From assembly GCA_050951925.1 (NCBI GenBank), contig JBMNJZ010000001.1:496001-560000 (forward strand): a stretch of 64,000 nucleotides of DNA, given 5' to 3'. Origin of the DNA: UBA1046 sp012511325 (GTDB lineage Bacteria > Bacillota > Clostridia > Saccharofermentanales > DTU023). This document shows, in pieces, positions 8,348-18,200 of this stretch (positions are counted from its first letter, which is position 1; every line of letters begins with the position of its first letter). The notes under the pieces are model-generated. The model was not told the DNA's origin. It saw nothing but the letters and a program-made list of their open reading frames with translations, and did no database searches. The position numbers and the translations under genes are program-made.

Positions 8348-8682
8348 GCCCAGATTACCTCATAACCCTCTTTGACTAAAGGCAGGATTCCGGCATGCCC
8401 GTTCATATCATTGAGCAGCGGCAGTCCGGTCGCTTTATTAAAGTCCAGGACTTCCAACTGGATGGAACAGGCAAAACAGATTCCGGCCAGCAAACCTTTG
8501 TCACGGGCTTGGAGATACAGTTTATTGGCTTCCAGAGCTAAGTCAGACGGCAGTTTGACAGATTCGCCCTCGAATATGATCTTAACTTCGTGTCCGGCTT
8601 CACTTAATTGCAAGGCATTCAACAGCACGTGCATAAAGCACATCTTATTGCCCTGCATAGCGTAAAATAAATATTTTTTCAT
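8344..8682 (-). CDS. DsrE-like family protein
   Basis: 112-residue protein resembling the DsrE/DsrF-like sulfur-relay fold: an N-terminal strand KKYLFYAMQGN, a helix NALQLSEAGHEVKIIFEG, and a cysteine-bearing segment LAGICFACSIQLEVL near residue 75 where DsrE proteins carry a reactive cysteine. The ATG at 8682 is preferred over the GTG at 8691 because GGGGTGAT sits just upstream. It overlaps dtd by four bases. Whether it carries sulfur is unknown; the partner genes of a sulfur-relay pathway are not in the window. Confidence 0.72.
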   Translation of the reverse strand: MKKYLFYAMQGNKMCFMHVLLNALQLSEAGHEVKIIFEGESVKLPSDLALEANKLYLQARDKGLLAGICFACSIQLEVLDFNKATGLPLLNDMNGHAGILPLVKEGYEVIWA

Positions 8683-8763
8683 TCCTATCACCCCACGATA
8701 TTTTATTAGCTTTTCCAGCGTTTATCACGACTGTGATTTTGTGACTGGTATGACCCGATCTTA

Positions 8764-8793
8764 TTGTCATTACTCTGCAAGAAGTGGGATAAT
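8764..8793 (+). promoter_or_regulatory. Candidate promoter
   Basis: TTGTCA at 8764-8769, 18 bases, then GATAAT at 8788-8793. It faces the small zinc-ribbon membrane gene about 155 bases downstream. Confidence 0.4.
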
Positions 8794-8947
8794 ATGATAG
8801 TCGATGCATATTAGGATGCCCACAGCTTGATCAAAGGCCACAAAACCATTATAAACTATCGTCGCTTGTATTTTGAAAGATTAAATGTAAATAGGTAAGC
8901 TTTGAGTAGTTGCCTTGCGAAAGAAGAAGAGAGGGAATACGGAGAAG

Positions 8948-9223
8948 ATGTCTGAAGAAAGAAAAACTGTTCCGCGCCGGGCGGTCAGGGTCAGCATGTT
9001 GCTATATGTTATAGCTACCGCTATCGTTGTACTTAGCTTTTATTCGGCAGAACTCAAATTCTTGATCTGGGTAGGGCTGGCTGTCTTTTTGGTGGGTTTC
9101 TATGTGCGGCTGAAATTCTGTTCCTGTCCTTACTGCCACAGCGCTATGGCATCCAAAATGGCCAGGCTTGACGGCAAAGCTTTTATCTGTCCGAATTGTG
9201 AACAAGAAATCGGACAAAAATGA
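8948..9223 (+). CDS. Small membrane protein with C-terminal zinc ribbon
   Basis: 91 residues, function unknown. A basic N-terminus is followed by two membrane segments (about 16-32 MLLYVIATAIVVLSFYS and 37-53 FLIWVGLAVFLVGFYV), then a cytosolic CPYC...CPNC motif spaced 22 residues apart, a typical zinc-ribbon pair, preceded by another Cys (FCSC). The ATG at 8948 has GGAG four bases before it; a TTG at 8915 would add 11 very basic residues and has weaker support. It stands alone between divergent dtd/DsrE genes and nagB. Related small zinc-ribbon membrane proteins are common in Clostridia without known function. Confidence 0.6.
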   Translation: MSEERKTVPRRAVRVSMLLYVIATAIVVLSFYSAELKFLIWVGLAVFLVGFYVRLKFCSCPYCHSAMASKMARLDGKAFICPNCEQEIGQK

Positions 9224-9381
9224 TATCTGCCCGCGCAGTGGGTAGCGGCGAATCCGGATGCGGATGCAAGGGATTGCCTGTGGAAAATCCAAAGCCTGAT
9301 GCGGCAGCCATGATGCTATTGCCAAAGTCTGCAACACAATTGACGGACGGGATCTGACAGTTAATTAGAAGGTGGTTGATT

Positions 9382-10119
9382 ATGATTGAAATTATTAGAG
9401 TCAAAGATTATGAAACTATGAGTTTGTATGCGGCCCGTCTGGTGGCGGCACAAGTTCGGTTGGTGCCGGATTCTGTACTGGGTCTGGCTACCGGTTCTAC
9501 GCCTCTGGGAATGTATCGGGAGCTGGTGCGTCAGCACCGGGAGGAGGGACTGGATTTTTCCCAAGTTACAACGATAAATTTGGACGAGTATTGCGGTTTG
9601 CCGGGTACGAATGAACAAAGCTACCGCTACTACATGGACAGCAATTTTTTCAGCAAGATCAATATCGATCCGGACTTGACCTTTATTCCGGATGGCATGA
9701 CAACAGATATCGATGCCTGCTGTGAAATGTATGATGAACTGATCGACTTTCTGGGCGGAACGGATATTCAGGTTCTGGGAGTAGGAGAGAACGGACATAT
9801 TGCTTTTAATGAGCCTCATGGGTACTGTTTTACGGCCAAAACACATAAAGCGGAGCTGACAGAAAACACAATGGAAGTAAATTCCCGCTTTTTCGATGAC
9901 CCGGCTGAAATCCCGCGTTATGCGATCTCCATGGGTATGCGCGGTATCATGAGCTCTAAATGCATTCTGATAATGATTTCCGGAGCACAGAAAGCGGATG
10001 CGGTCTATGGCCTTTTGCGTGGTGAAGTTACCCCTCGCTGCCCGGTTTCTATTCTGCAGTTGCACCCGAATGTAAAATTGATAGTGACGGATGATGCCTT
10101 CGGCAAAATAAAAGATTGA
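9382..10119 (+). CDS. nagB: Glucosamine-6-phosphate deaminase
   Basis: 245-residue cytosolic enzyme converting glucosamine-6-phosphate to fructose-6-phosphate and ammonia. Seen: LGLATGSTPLGMYRELV (about 34-50), the catalytic NLDEYCGL near residue 67, the GVGENGHIAFNEP motif with active-site Asp/His near 130-140, and SKCILIMISGAQKA. Length matches the family. ATG at 9382 follows AGAAGGTGGTTGAT. The gene ends by overlapping the TTG start of the ABC exporter gene by four bases. In this window it could feed amino sugars out of, or limit supply to, the MurA and GlmU steps of wall synthesis, but they are far apart. Confidence 0.93.
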   Translation: MIEIIRVKDYETMSLYAARLVAAQVRLVPDSVLGLATGSTPLGMYRELVRQHREEGLDFSQVTTINLDEYCGLPGTNEQSYRYYMDSNFFSKINIDPDLTFIPDGMTTDIDACCEMYDELIDFLGGTDIQVLGVGENGHIAFNEPHGYCFTAKTHKAELTENTMEVNSRFFDDPAEIPRYAISMGMRGIMSSKCILIMISGAQKADAVYGLLRGEVTPRCPVSILQLHPNVKLIVTDDAFGKIKD

Positions 10120-12062
10120 AAAAGTTATATAATCAATTTTCCTGGTTTTTGCGCGATTTCGGCAAAACCTATATCTTAGCTACACTGTCTGTTGTTCTGA
10201 ACAATGTTCTGATGCTGATACCGCCGTGGGCAATCGGCTATTTAGCTGATCTGATCGTAACCGGCCGGATTCGCCTTGATACTTTTTACAGTTATATAAT
10301 GGTTCTGATCGTAGTGATCGGCTTGCTCTACCTGCTTAACTATATATGGCAGTACCTGATTTTTTTGGGCGGCGATGAGATAGGCCGGGCCGCCCGGCGC
10401 TTATTGGTGACTAAGTATCTGCGGCAGAGCCCGCCTTTTTTCACCAAGAATTCAACCGGCAGTCTGATGGGCAAGGCCACCAATGATGTGGATGCCATCT
10501 CCGAGATGGCCGGTTACGGGATGATGACGCTGCTGGACTCAACTTTGTATCCTTTGGCCCTGATCCTGATTATGGTTATCGCTATCTCATGGAAGCTGAC
10601 GCTGGCAGCAGTTTTGCCTCTGACTTTGCTTATCTACTTTTCCAAGCTGATTGGCAAGGCTCTTTACAGCCGTTTCTATGCTGCCCAGCAAGCCTTTGAT
10701 GAGATGAATGATAAAGTGCTGGAAAATGTGGCCGGTGTGCGTGTGGTCCGCGCTTTTGACAAAGGCGAAGAAGAGATCGCCGGCTTCGTGCGGACGGCAC
10801 AGAATCTGTACAGTAAGAATATGTCTCTGGTACGGATGAGTGCTTTATTCGGGCCGGTCTCTCGCGCAGTTTCAGGTATCAGCCATACCGTAGCCTTAGC
10901 TTATGGCGCTTATCTGATTTCCGTACGGGAGCTCAGTCCGGGCAGCCTGGTTTCTTTTCTTTTTTATCTTGATATGCTGAACTGGCCGATGCTGGCTGTA
11001 GGCGAATTCATCAATGTTTCCCAGCAAGCTTCAGCTTCAATGGAAAGAATACAAGAACTGCTGTCCTATAGCGAAGATATCGTATTCGACCCTGAGGCCG
11101 CGGACTATCCTGGTGGCGGCGGGATCAGATTTGAGCAAGTCAGCTTTACCTATCCCGATGAAGAGCAACCGGCATTGCAACAGCTTGATTTTGAGCTGGC
11201 TGCCGGAGAAACTCTGGGCGTGGTTGGTAAAGTAGGCAGCGGGAAAACTACTTTGCTCAAGCAGCTCTTGCGCTTTTATCCGCGGAAAGGCGGACGGATT
11301 TTGCTGGGAGGTCAACCTCTGGAAGCATATTCCCGGCGCAGCATCCGGGCTGCGATCGGCTATGTGCCGCAGCAACCTTTCCTCTTTTCGCGCACAATCA
11401 GAGCCAATATTGAGCTTGGCGCTCCTGAGGGTGCCGTCTTGTCAGCTGAGCCGGAGCAAGCGGCGCGGATTTCTTACCGTCCGGTCATCGATCCTGACAA
11501 TACCCTGGGCTATTCAGCTCTGGAACCGGAGTTGGCTACTGCCCCGGATTTTGTCGCTGCAGCTGATACAGCGACCGGGATTTCCCTGGAAGAAGCCATT
11601 GATCTGGCGGATTTCCGCAAGGATCTGGCTCAGTTGCCGGATGGCCTGGACACTCTGGCGGGCGAAAAGGGCATTGCGCTTTCCGGCGGACAGAAACAAC
11701 GTATTACTATTGCTCGCGCCCTTATGAAAGATCCGGAGATCCTAATCCTGGATGACTGTCTGTCGGCAGTGGATGCCAATACGGAAGAAACTGTCTTGAA
11801 AGCGCTAAAAGAAAAGAGAGCAGGGCGGATTACCCTGATCAGTTCGCACCGGATCTCCACGATTATGCATTCTGATCTGATTCTGGTGCTGGATGAGGGA
11901 CGGATTGTTGAGTGTGGCACGCATGAGGAGCTGTTAGCTGCCGGCGGTTGGTATAGAAGGCAATATGAGAGACAGAAATTGGAAAAAGAAAAACAAATTC
12001 CGTCTCCGGCAGCAAAGGTGGATCCCGGACAGGAAGGAGGGTTATGCTTTGAAACAGACTAA
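10116..12062 (+). CDS. ABC exporter half-transporter with degenerate catalytic site and NBD insert
   Basis: 648-residue fusion of a six-helix membrane domain (about 1-310) and an ATPase domain. Seen: Walker A GKVGSGKTT, signature LSGGQKQR, Walker B ILILDD in which the catalytic Glu is Asp, and ISSHRIS. This Asp, with the odd signature of the next gene, is the known pattern of heterodimeric exporters such as BmrC/BmrD and LmrC/LmrD. A 50-residue segment rich in Ala, Glu and Pro is inserted in the helical subdomain between NIELG and the LEEAIDLADF segment (about 11419-11585). Start is TTG in a TTGA overlap with nagB. The C-terminal tail overlaps the next gene by 14 bases. Cargo unknown. Confidence 0.88.
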   Translation: MKKLYNQFSWFLRDFGKTYILATLSVVLNNVLMLIPPWAIGYLADLIVTGRIRLDTFYSYIMVLIVVIGLLYLLNYIWQYLIFLGGDEIGRAARRLLVTKYLRQSPPFFTKNSTGSLMGKATNDVDAISEMAGYGMMTLLDSTLYPLALILIMVIAISWKLTLAAVLPLTLLIYFSKLIGKALYSRFYAAQQAFDEMNDKVLENVAGVRVVRAFDKGEEEIAGFVRTAQNLYSKNMSLVRMSALFGPVSRAVSGISHTVALAYGAYLISVRELSPGSLVSFLFYLDMLNWPMLAVGEFINVSQQASASMERIQELLSYSEDIVFDPEAADYPGGGGIRFEQVSFTYPDEEQPALQQLDFELAAGETLGVVGKVGSGKTTLLKQLLRFYPRKGGRILLGGQPLEAYSRRSIRAAIGYVPQQPFLFSRTIRANIELGAPEGAVLSAEPEQAARISYRPVIDPDNTLGYSALEPELATAPDFVAAADTATGISLEEAIDLADFRKDLAQLPDGLDTLAGEKGIALSGGQKQRITIARALMKDPEILILDDCLSAVDANTEETVLKALKEKRAGRITLISSHRISTIMHSDLILVLDEGRIVECGTHEELLAAGGWYRRQYERQKLEKEKQIPSPAAKVDPGQEGGLCFETD

Positions 12063-13818
12063 GTCACAAAAAAAGCGGGAGCAATCCCGGCAAAGCCGTC
12101 TGCTCAAATACAGCTTAAGCGCTAAAACAACTCTCCTGCAGGGGCTTTTCGTAACCGGGTTAACCGTTGCCAGCAGTCTGTTGGCTCCGTATCTGGTTAA
12201 GTATCTGCTCGATAATGAACTGAGTACAGGAGCCGGACTCAGGGTTAACTTTCTGATCTTGGTTCTGGCTTCCTATCTGGGAACGATTCTGATTTCGGCG
12301 GTCATGCGCTATTTCAGCACTTTGCTGCTGCATAAGGCAGCTAATAAAATAGCTATGCGGATGCAGCTGGACGCCTTCGCGCATGTGCAAAAACTGCCCA
12401 TAAAGTTCTTTGATCAGTTGCCGGCAGGTCAGGTTGTGTCACGCATAACAAATGATACGAAAGCGGTTCGGGTTCTGTATCAGGTAGTATTGGCCCAGTT
12501 AATGTTAGCTGGCATCTATGCGCTCGGCATCTATATCGGTCTGGCTCTGATCGATCCTTTCCTGATCCTGATAGCTTTGACATCTGTTCCGGTCATGTAT
12601 TTACTCTTTCGGGACTTCAAGGGCAAGTCGGCTAAATACAACCGGATTTACCGCAGTAAGCTGAGTGAGCTGAACGGCAATCTCAATGAGAATATCCAGG
12701 CGATGGAGGTTATCTCCAGTCTGGGCAAGGAAAAGCAGATCTACCGGGAGTTTAGCGTCATTTCCGACCAGGTGTATGAACAGTCCCGGAATATGACCAG
12801 GTTGTTTAGCTACAGCGCTTTCAATGCTACTCAGACAATACAGTATCTGCTGCTGGCCGCGGTCCTGCTGTACTTTGGTTTCGGACATTTGACCGCAGCT
12901 TATTGGGTGCCGATCGGAACGCTCTATGTTTTTGTCGATTATATGTTGATCCTATTCAATCAGCTCAACAATGCCATGACCAGAGTCGGTGATCTGGAGA
13001 GAGCGCGCAGTGCGGCCGACCACATTTTTGAACTGCTGGATCTGGAAACGGTCCGCGAGGGAACCAGGATGGCTCCTGTCTCTACGGGAAGAATTGCTTT
13101 TGAGAATGTCACCTTTGCCTATGACGAAGAGGCTGTTCTTAAAGATATCAATTTCGAAGTCGCTCCCGGACAGACAGTTGCCTTCGTGGGTCAGACCGGT
13201 TCCGGCAAAAGTACAATCATGAATCTGCTCTTTGCTTTCTACCAGCCGCAGCAGGGCAGGATTCTGTTTGAGGGTGAACCGCTGGCAGAACTGGATTATA
13301 AGAGTTTCCGACGTCAGATGGCAATCGTATTGCAGGACCCCTTTCTGTTCACGGGCACGATCTTGTCCAATATCACTTTGGACCGGGCGCATATAAGCCG
13401 CGCGGATGCCGAAAGAGCTTTGCGCGAAGTTGGCGGCGGTCAGTTCCTGGAGCGATTGGAACATGGCCTTGATACCGAAGTAATTGAAAAAGGCGCCGGT
13501 TTTTCCTCAGGTGAGCGCCAGTTGATTTCGTTCGCCCGCGCTCTGGCTCACAATCCTCGCATTCTCGTCCTGGACGAAGCCACTTCCAGTATTGACTCCG
13601 AGACCGAGAGCGCCATACAAAGTGCCATGCGCCGTCTGGAAGAGGGGCGAACCACTTTGATTATCGCCCATCGCCTCTCAACCATCCGCCATGCTGATCA
13701 GATTATCGTCCTTGACCAAGGCCGTATCGCGGAACAGGGTGTCCATGACGAATTGATCGCCATGAACGGCATTTACCGCTCTATGTACGAAGCTCAGTCC
13801 CAAGAGATTTACTCCTAG
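12049..13818 (+). CDS. ABC exporter half-transporter, partner subunit
   Basis: 589-residue membrane plus ATPase half-transporter. Seen: Walker A GQTGSGKST, Q-loop region VLQDPFLFTGT, an atypical signature FSSGERQL in place of LSGGQ, Walker B ILVLDEATSS with the catalytic Glu, and IIAHRLS. It therefore brings the good Walker B and the poor signature, complementing the upstream subunit to give one active and one degenerate site, as in BmrD/LmrD. The TTG at 12049 follows AGGAAGGAGGG and lies inside the end of the previous gene, so expression is coupled. Drug, lipid or peptide export are all possible. Confidence 0.88.
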   Translation: MKQTKSQKKREQSRQSRLLKYSLSAKTTLLQGLFVTGLTVASSLLAPYLVKYLLDNELSTGAGLRVNFLILVLASYLGTILISAVMRYFSTLLLHKAANKIAMRMQLDAFAHVQKLPIKFFDQLPAGQVVSRITNDTKAVRVLYQVVLAQLMLAGIYALGIYIGLALIDPFLILIALTSVPVMYLLFRDFKGKSAKYNRIYRSKLSELNGNLNENIQAMEVISSLGKEKQIYREFSVISDQVYEQSRNMTRLFSYSAFNATQTIQYLLLAAVLLYFGFGHLTAAYWVPIGTLYVFVDYMLILFNQLNNAMTRVGDLERARSAADHIFELLDLETVREGTRMAPVSTGRIAFENVTFAYDEEAVLKDINFEVAPGQTVAFVGQTGSGKSTIMNLLFAFYQPQQGRILFEGEPLAELDYKSFRRQMAIVLQDPFLFTGTILSNITLDRAHISRADAERALREVGGGQFLERLEHGLDTEVIEKGAGFSSGERQLISFARALAHNPRILVLDEATSSIDSETESAIQSAMRRLEEGRTTLIIAHRLSTIRHADQIIVLDQGRIAEQGVHDELIAMNGIYRSMYEAQSQEIYS

Positions 13819-13904
13819 CGGTTTAAGTCAATCTCAGCTATAATTCTTTGAATCGGCATTCGGACAAAAATATGGATTTAGGATAGGATATTCACGACAG
13901 CAGT

Positions 13905-14888
13905 ATGAACAATTCAAATCAAGACAAAGTCACGAAACAGAAAAAACCTTATCTGCATTTATTTTTGCTTGTCATTACGGCAGTAATCTGGGGCGCGTCC
14001 TTTATTGCGCAGAAAACAGGCATGGATTATGTCGGCCCCTTTACTTACAACGGGGTGCGGATGCTCTTGGGCGGCACGGTTTTGCTGCCCGTGATTTACT
14101 TTATGCGCAAAACCGGCCACACCAGCAAAATTGGTATGGATGAATTGCTGGAAATTCGCGGGGTCAGCCGAATTGAAGATTTGCCTTGGTATGATCGCAA
14201 ACCTCAGCTGTACGGCGGTATCTTTGCCGGCCTGATGCTCTTTGTAGCCAGCAGCCTGCAACAGCATGGCGTTCAGTACACAACTACCGGCAAAGCCGGC
14301 TTTATTACGGCGATGTATGTGATACTGGTTCCTGTGGTCGGAATTTTTCTGCGCCACAAAACCAGGATTGCCGACTGGCTGTCGGTTTTTCTGGCGGTAT
14401 CAGGCTTTTATTTTCTGAGCATAACAGAAGATATTACTATTGCTAAAGGAGACCTGTATCTGCTACTGGGAGCCTTTTGCTATTCATTCCATATTCTGAT
14501 TCTCAATCATTATTCGCCGATTGTGGATGGTGTGACGCTGGCTTCAACGCAGTTTCTTGTGACCGGTCTGCTTTCGATGGTGCCGATGTTTATCTTCGAG
14601 TCGCCTAATCTCAACGCCATCGCTGATGCTGCTCTGCCGATTTTTTACTCAGGAGCCTTGTCTTCCGGCGTCGGATTTACGCTGCAAGTTATCGGCCTGC
14701 AGAAAGTGCCGCCCACACAGGCTTCTCTGATTACATCCCAGGAATCTACCTTGTCCGTCATTTTCGGCTGGCTGATTCTGGGAGAAGTTATGTCCGGACG
14801 GGAAATTTTCGGTTGTCTTCTTATGTTGGCGGGCATCCTGATTTCCCAGCTCACCCCGACCAAGGACTACGACAAGCTTCACTCCTAG
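13905..14888 (+). CDS. DMT-superfamily EamA transporter
   Basis: 327-residue integral membrane protein with two EamA repeats, about ten membrane helices, beginning HLFLLVITAVIWGASFIAQK (residues 18-37) and with the second repeat starting near KGDLYLLLGAFCYSFHILIL. The conserved GxxxPPxxASL-type motif appears as KVPPTQASLITSQE near residue 270. A charged loop of about 40 residues (about 70-105) separates helices two and three, longer than usual. The ATG has no strong ribosome binding site. These proteins export metabolites or amino acids; the substrate cannot be told. It follows the ABC pair but with an 86-base gap and may be independent. Confidence 0.85.
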   Translation: MNNSNQDKVTKQKKPYLHLFLLVITAVIWGASFIAQKTGMDYVGPFTYNGVRMLLGGTVLLPVIYFMRKTGHTSKIGMDELLEIRGVSRIEDLPWYDRKPQLYGGIFAGLMLFVASSLQQHGVQYTTTGKAGFITAMYVILVPVVGIFLRHKTRIADWLSVFLAVSGFYFLSITEDITIAKGDLYLLLGAFCYSFHILILNHYSPIVDGVTLASTQFLVTGLLSMVPMFIFESPNLNAIADAALPIFYSGALSSGVGFTLQVIGLQKVPPTQASLITSQESTLSVIFGWLILGEVMSGREIFGCLLMLAGILISQLTPTKDYDKLHS

Positions 14889-15109
14889 CCTACCGATAAT
14901 TTACATCCTGTGATTTGTACTGCAAGTTTTAGTGTGCTAGAATTTCGACTTAGATAAGAGTTAATTAGCCGGACAAATTTGATAGGCTGAAGGCATATGC
15001 AGGGTGAGCTAAATTACGCTAAATCTCGTACGCCGGATAGGTGCCTTCTTGATGCCCGTATCTTAGTCTTAAGTTCAATCTCCCTGCCTTGTCAAACTAT
15101 GCCGGCCAG

Positions 15110-15180
15110 AGTCAACTGACCTCAGTCTGCCCCTGCGCATAATACATTAAGGGGATATCTGCGGCCGGCGTCAGTTGACT
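15110..15180. promoter_or_regulatory. Inverted repeat upstream of the subtilase gene
   Basis: AGTCAACTGAC at 15110-15120 and GTCAGTTGACT at 15170-15180 are perfect 11-bp inverted arms 49 bases apart, each next to a GGCCGGC or GCCGGCC hexamer. The right arm ends 22 bases before the ATG and close to its ribosome binding site. It could be a pair of operator half-sites or a leader hairpin that hides the start region. The remaining bases of this 314-base gap (14889-15202) show no gene; a second weak inverted pair GAAGGCA/TGCCTTC lies around 14990-15047. Confidence 0.45.
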
Positions 15181-15202
15181 GAGCAGAGGAAGGAGCCGAT
15201 AT

Positions 15203-18200
15203 ATGTATTGTAGTAAGTGTGGCTTTAACAATGAAGACGGCATGCGTTTTTGCATCAATTGCGGACAGCAACTGGATCAAGAGATGCCACGGCAGTCCCC
15301 GGTCCGGCAGCCCGAACAGCCACAGACTTTGACCGGGCGGCAGGCTGCACCGCCTCAGAGCGCTGAGCCGGGTATGATGCCGCCGCTGCAGGCCGGGCAG
15401 GCACCTCCGCCGCAGGCTGGGCAGGTATCTCCGCTGCAGGCCGGGCAGGCACCTCCGCCGCAGGCTGGGCAGGTATCTCCGCCGCAGGCTGGGCAGGTAT
15501 CTCCGCCGCAGGCCGGGCAGGCACCTCCGCCGCAGTGGGGACAGGTACCACAACAAGCCCCCGGCCCGGGCATGGCTCCTCCCCCGCCATTTCCGGGACA
15601 GGCAGCCCCGCCGCAGTGGGGACAGGTACCACAACAAGCCCCCGGCCAGGGCATGCCCCCACCCCCGCCATTCCCGGGACAAGCAGTGCCGCCAATTTGG
15701 GCCGGACAGCAAGCACCCCCTCCTCGGCCGGCTAAGAAAAAGAAAAAAGGCCTCATTATCACGCTATCAATAGTAAGTGTATTGGTATTGTTAATCGCCG
15801 GATTCCTTATTTATTCTTTACCGTTGAAGCCGGTGATCATCCTTGACGGTACGCGACAGACGCTGAATGGCAGTATTGATGATCTGTCCCTGTCGGTTAA
15901 GACTAATCAGTTGATCAAAGAGGTCCGTTATGCCTTAGATCCCGAAGATCCTGAAGACCCCGATGCCTATACAGTATTAGAAGATATTGAAGGCGGCATT
16001 TTCAGCAAGGAGGGCAAACTGCCCAAGCTCAGCCTTGACAAGGCTATTAATGAATCATCTAAAGAGCGGGGGCCTTGGCAGCGCACAAATGCCAATGCCA
16101 GACTAGGCAACCACACGCTGTATATTACAGTTAAGACTATGTTCGGCACCTCCAAACCGATGCCCTTCAATTTGCTCTATGCTTCGGGTATTTCTGCCCT
16201 GCCTGACAGAACCAAGATCAGAAAGATTACAGACGGCGAAGTATCCGCTGATGCCCTGATAAATGAACTGCTTGTGTCGCTTGACATGGGTGCCGACCGC
16301 TCAATCGCCGAGGCTTTGGCAGCAGAAACGGGCGGCAAGATTGTTGGCGAAATCCCGGCAATCTCCCGCTACCAAATCCGCTACGACAAGGCGAGTGAAG
16401 ATGAGATAGCTGCTATCTTGGAGGATCTGCAAGCCAGGCCGGAGGTTCTGACGGCACAGTACAATTATGTTTATGATCGATCCGAAATCCAGCTCTATCC
16501 CAATGATGCTCAATTCGACTCATGGGATATTGACAATCCCGACGGCAATAACTGGGGTCTGGAAGTTATCCGCGCTCCTCTCGTCTGGAAAGATATAGAT
16601 TCGCTTACACCGATCTCCGTTGGCGTAGCTGACGGCGGTCTTGAGTATGGTCATGAGGACCTCAATATTGACCGTTCAAATATCTATCTCTTTCCCACAT
16701 ATACACTGGAAAGCTTGGATGATATGGAGCTGTATTACGCTAAGTCGGACAAATCGCCGGGCTCTGACTACTATAGTGGTAAGGAGCACGGAACACATGT
16801 CACCGGCATCATTTCAGCTCAGGGCGATAATGATATCGGCTGCGCAGGCGTAAATTGGCAGACAAAACCCTACTTTTTCCATTACTGGCATATGGAAGTG
16901 AATGAAGATACGGGCGAGCTGGATCTCTGGAATGTGACGACCTCATTCGAGCTGGAGGTAACATTAACTACACTGGTTGAACAGGGCTGCCGCGTTATTA
17001 ACTACAGCGTCGGCGATTCCGTACCCTCGGCACCCGGCAGCAAGCACGAGTATATTGAGACGCAGGCTTACGGTGACCTCTGTCTGCGTCTTGAAAGCTT
17101 GGGCTATGATTTCCTTGTCTTCAAGGCAGCCGGCAATGAAACTGAAGATGCCTCAGCTTTTGCTATGAACAGGATCATGACAGGCACCGATGAGGCCCGC
17201 CGCCATACGGTAATCGTCGGGGCTATTGAGAATACGCCGATTGAATATGATGATGATGTAGATGAGCGTATCAAATATGCTTATCAGCTCAGCGGCTATT
17301 CGAATTATGGCAGCCTCGTTGATGTAGCTGCGCCCGGCACGGATATCTTCAGTACTGTGCCCGATAATGGTTATGTGAATATGCCGGGCACCTCTATGGC
17401 TTCGCCGATGGCTGCCGGTGTTGCCTCCTTGATCTACGGCGCCCATCCTGAATATACTGCTTCCCAGGTCAAAGCTATCTTAAAAGAAGAAACTGACACC
17501 TTTACTACGGACGGTACCAATCTTATCCCTGTAGTCAATGCAGCCCTGGCTTCGGACTATGCCAAGACGGGTGAACTGCCGGAGATGCCGCCGGGCGAAG
17601 TAATTCCTGATCCCGGTTTTACGCCCTACCCCGGACCTCCGACGCCCAGCGCGCCGAGCCCGACGCCGACACCGGACATAACAGAACCGACACCGGACAT
17701 AACAGAACCGACACCGGACATAACAGAACCGACACCGGAGCCTAAGCCCGTCAAACCGGATCCGGGCAATGATGTGATTAATATACCCGGTCATACGCCC
17801 TTCGCTCCACAAGAGGGCCGGTGCGGCTTTACTGCCTTCGTCTACGATGCTGTGACAAAGCAGCCCGTATCCTCCTTCCGTCTTGAGAACATAATCTGGC
17901 TGACCGGTAGTCGGGGTGATCCCCAAATTTTCGATTGGCCTTATCCGGATAACTTTTTGGCCAAGATAGAAGGGGAGTTCATAATTTGGGCAAAAATGTC
18001 CGATGATAATCCTGATACGGATACGATGCAAGCCTTTGATATCGTGGCTGACGGTTATGAGACTTACCATATATCAGCTTTCCCTGTCGAGGAGCGCGCT
18101 GTTACGGATCTGGGCATTATCTATCTGACACCTACAGGCGCCAATCAGCCGCCCTCAGGGATGGGCCAGATCGCTGTCATCTTGGACTGGGGCGCAAAGC

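Noticed and set aside
10116..13818. Reading the ABC pair as homodimers
   Set aside because: The Asp in Walker B of the first and FSSGE signature of the second fit the known heterodimer pattern.
15122..15762. Minus-strand frames opposite the repeat linker of the subtilase
   Set aside because: They arise from the 24-bp and 81-bp repeats read backwards and show only low-complexity Ala/Pro/Arg or Gly/Cys patterns.
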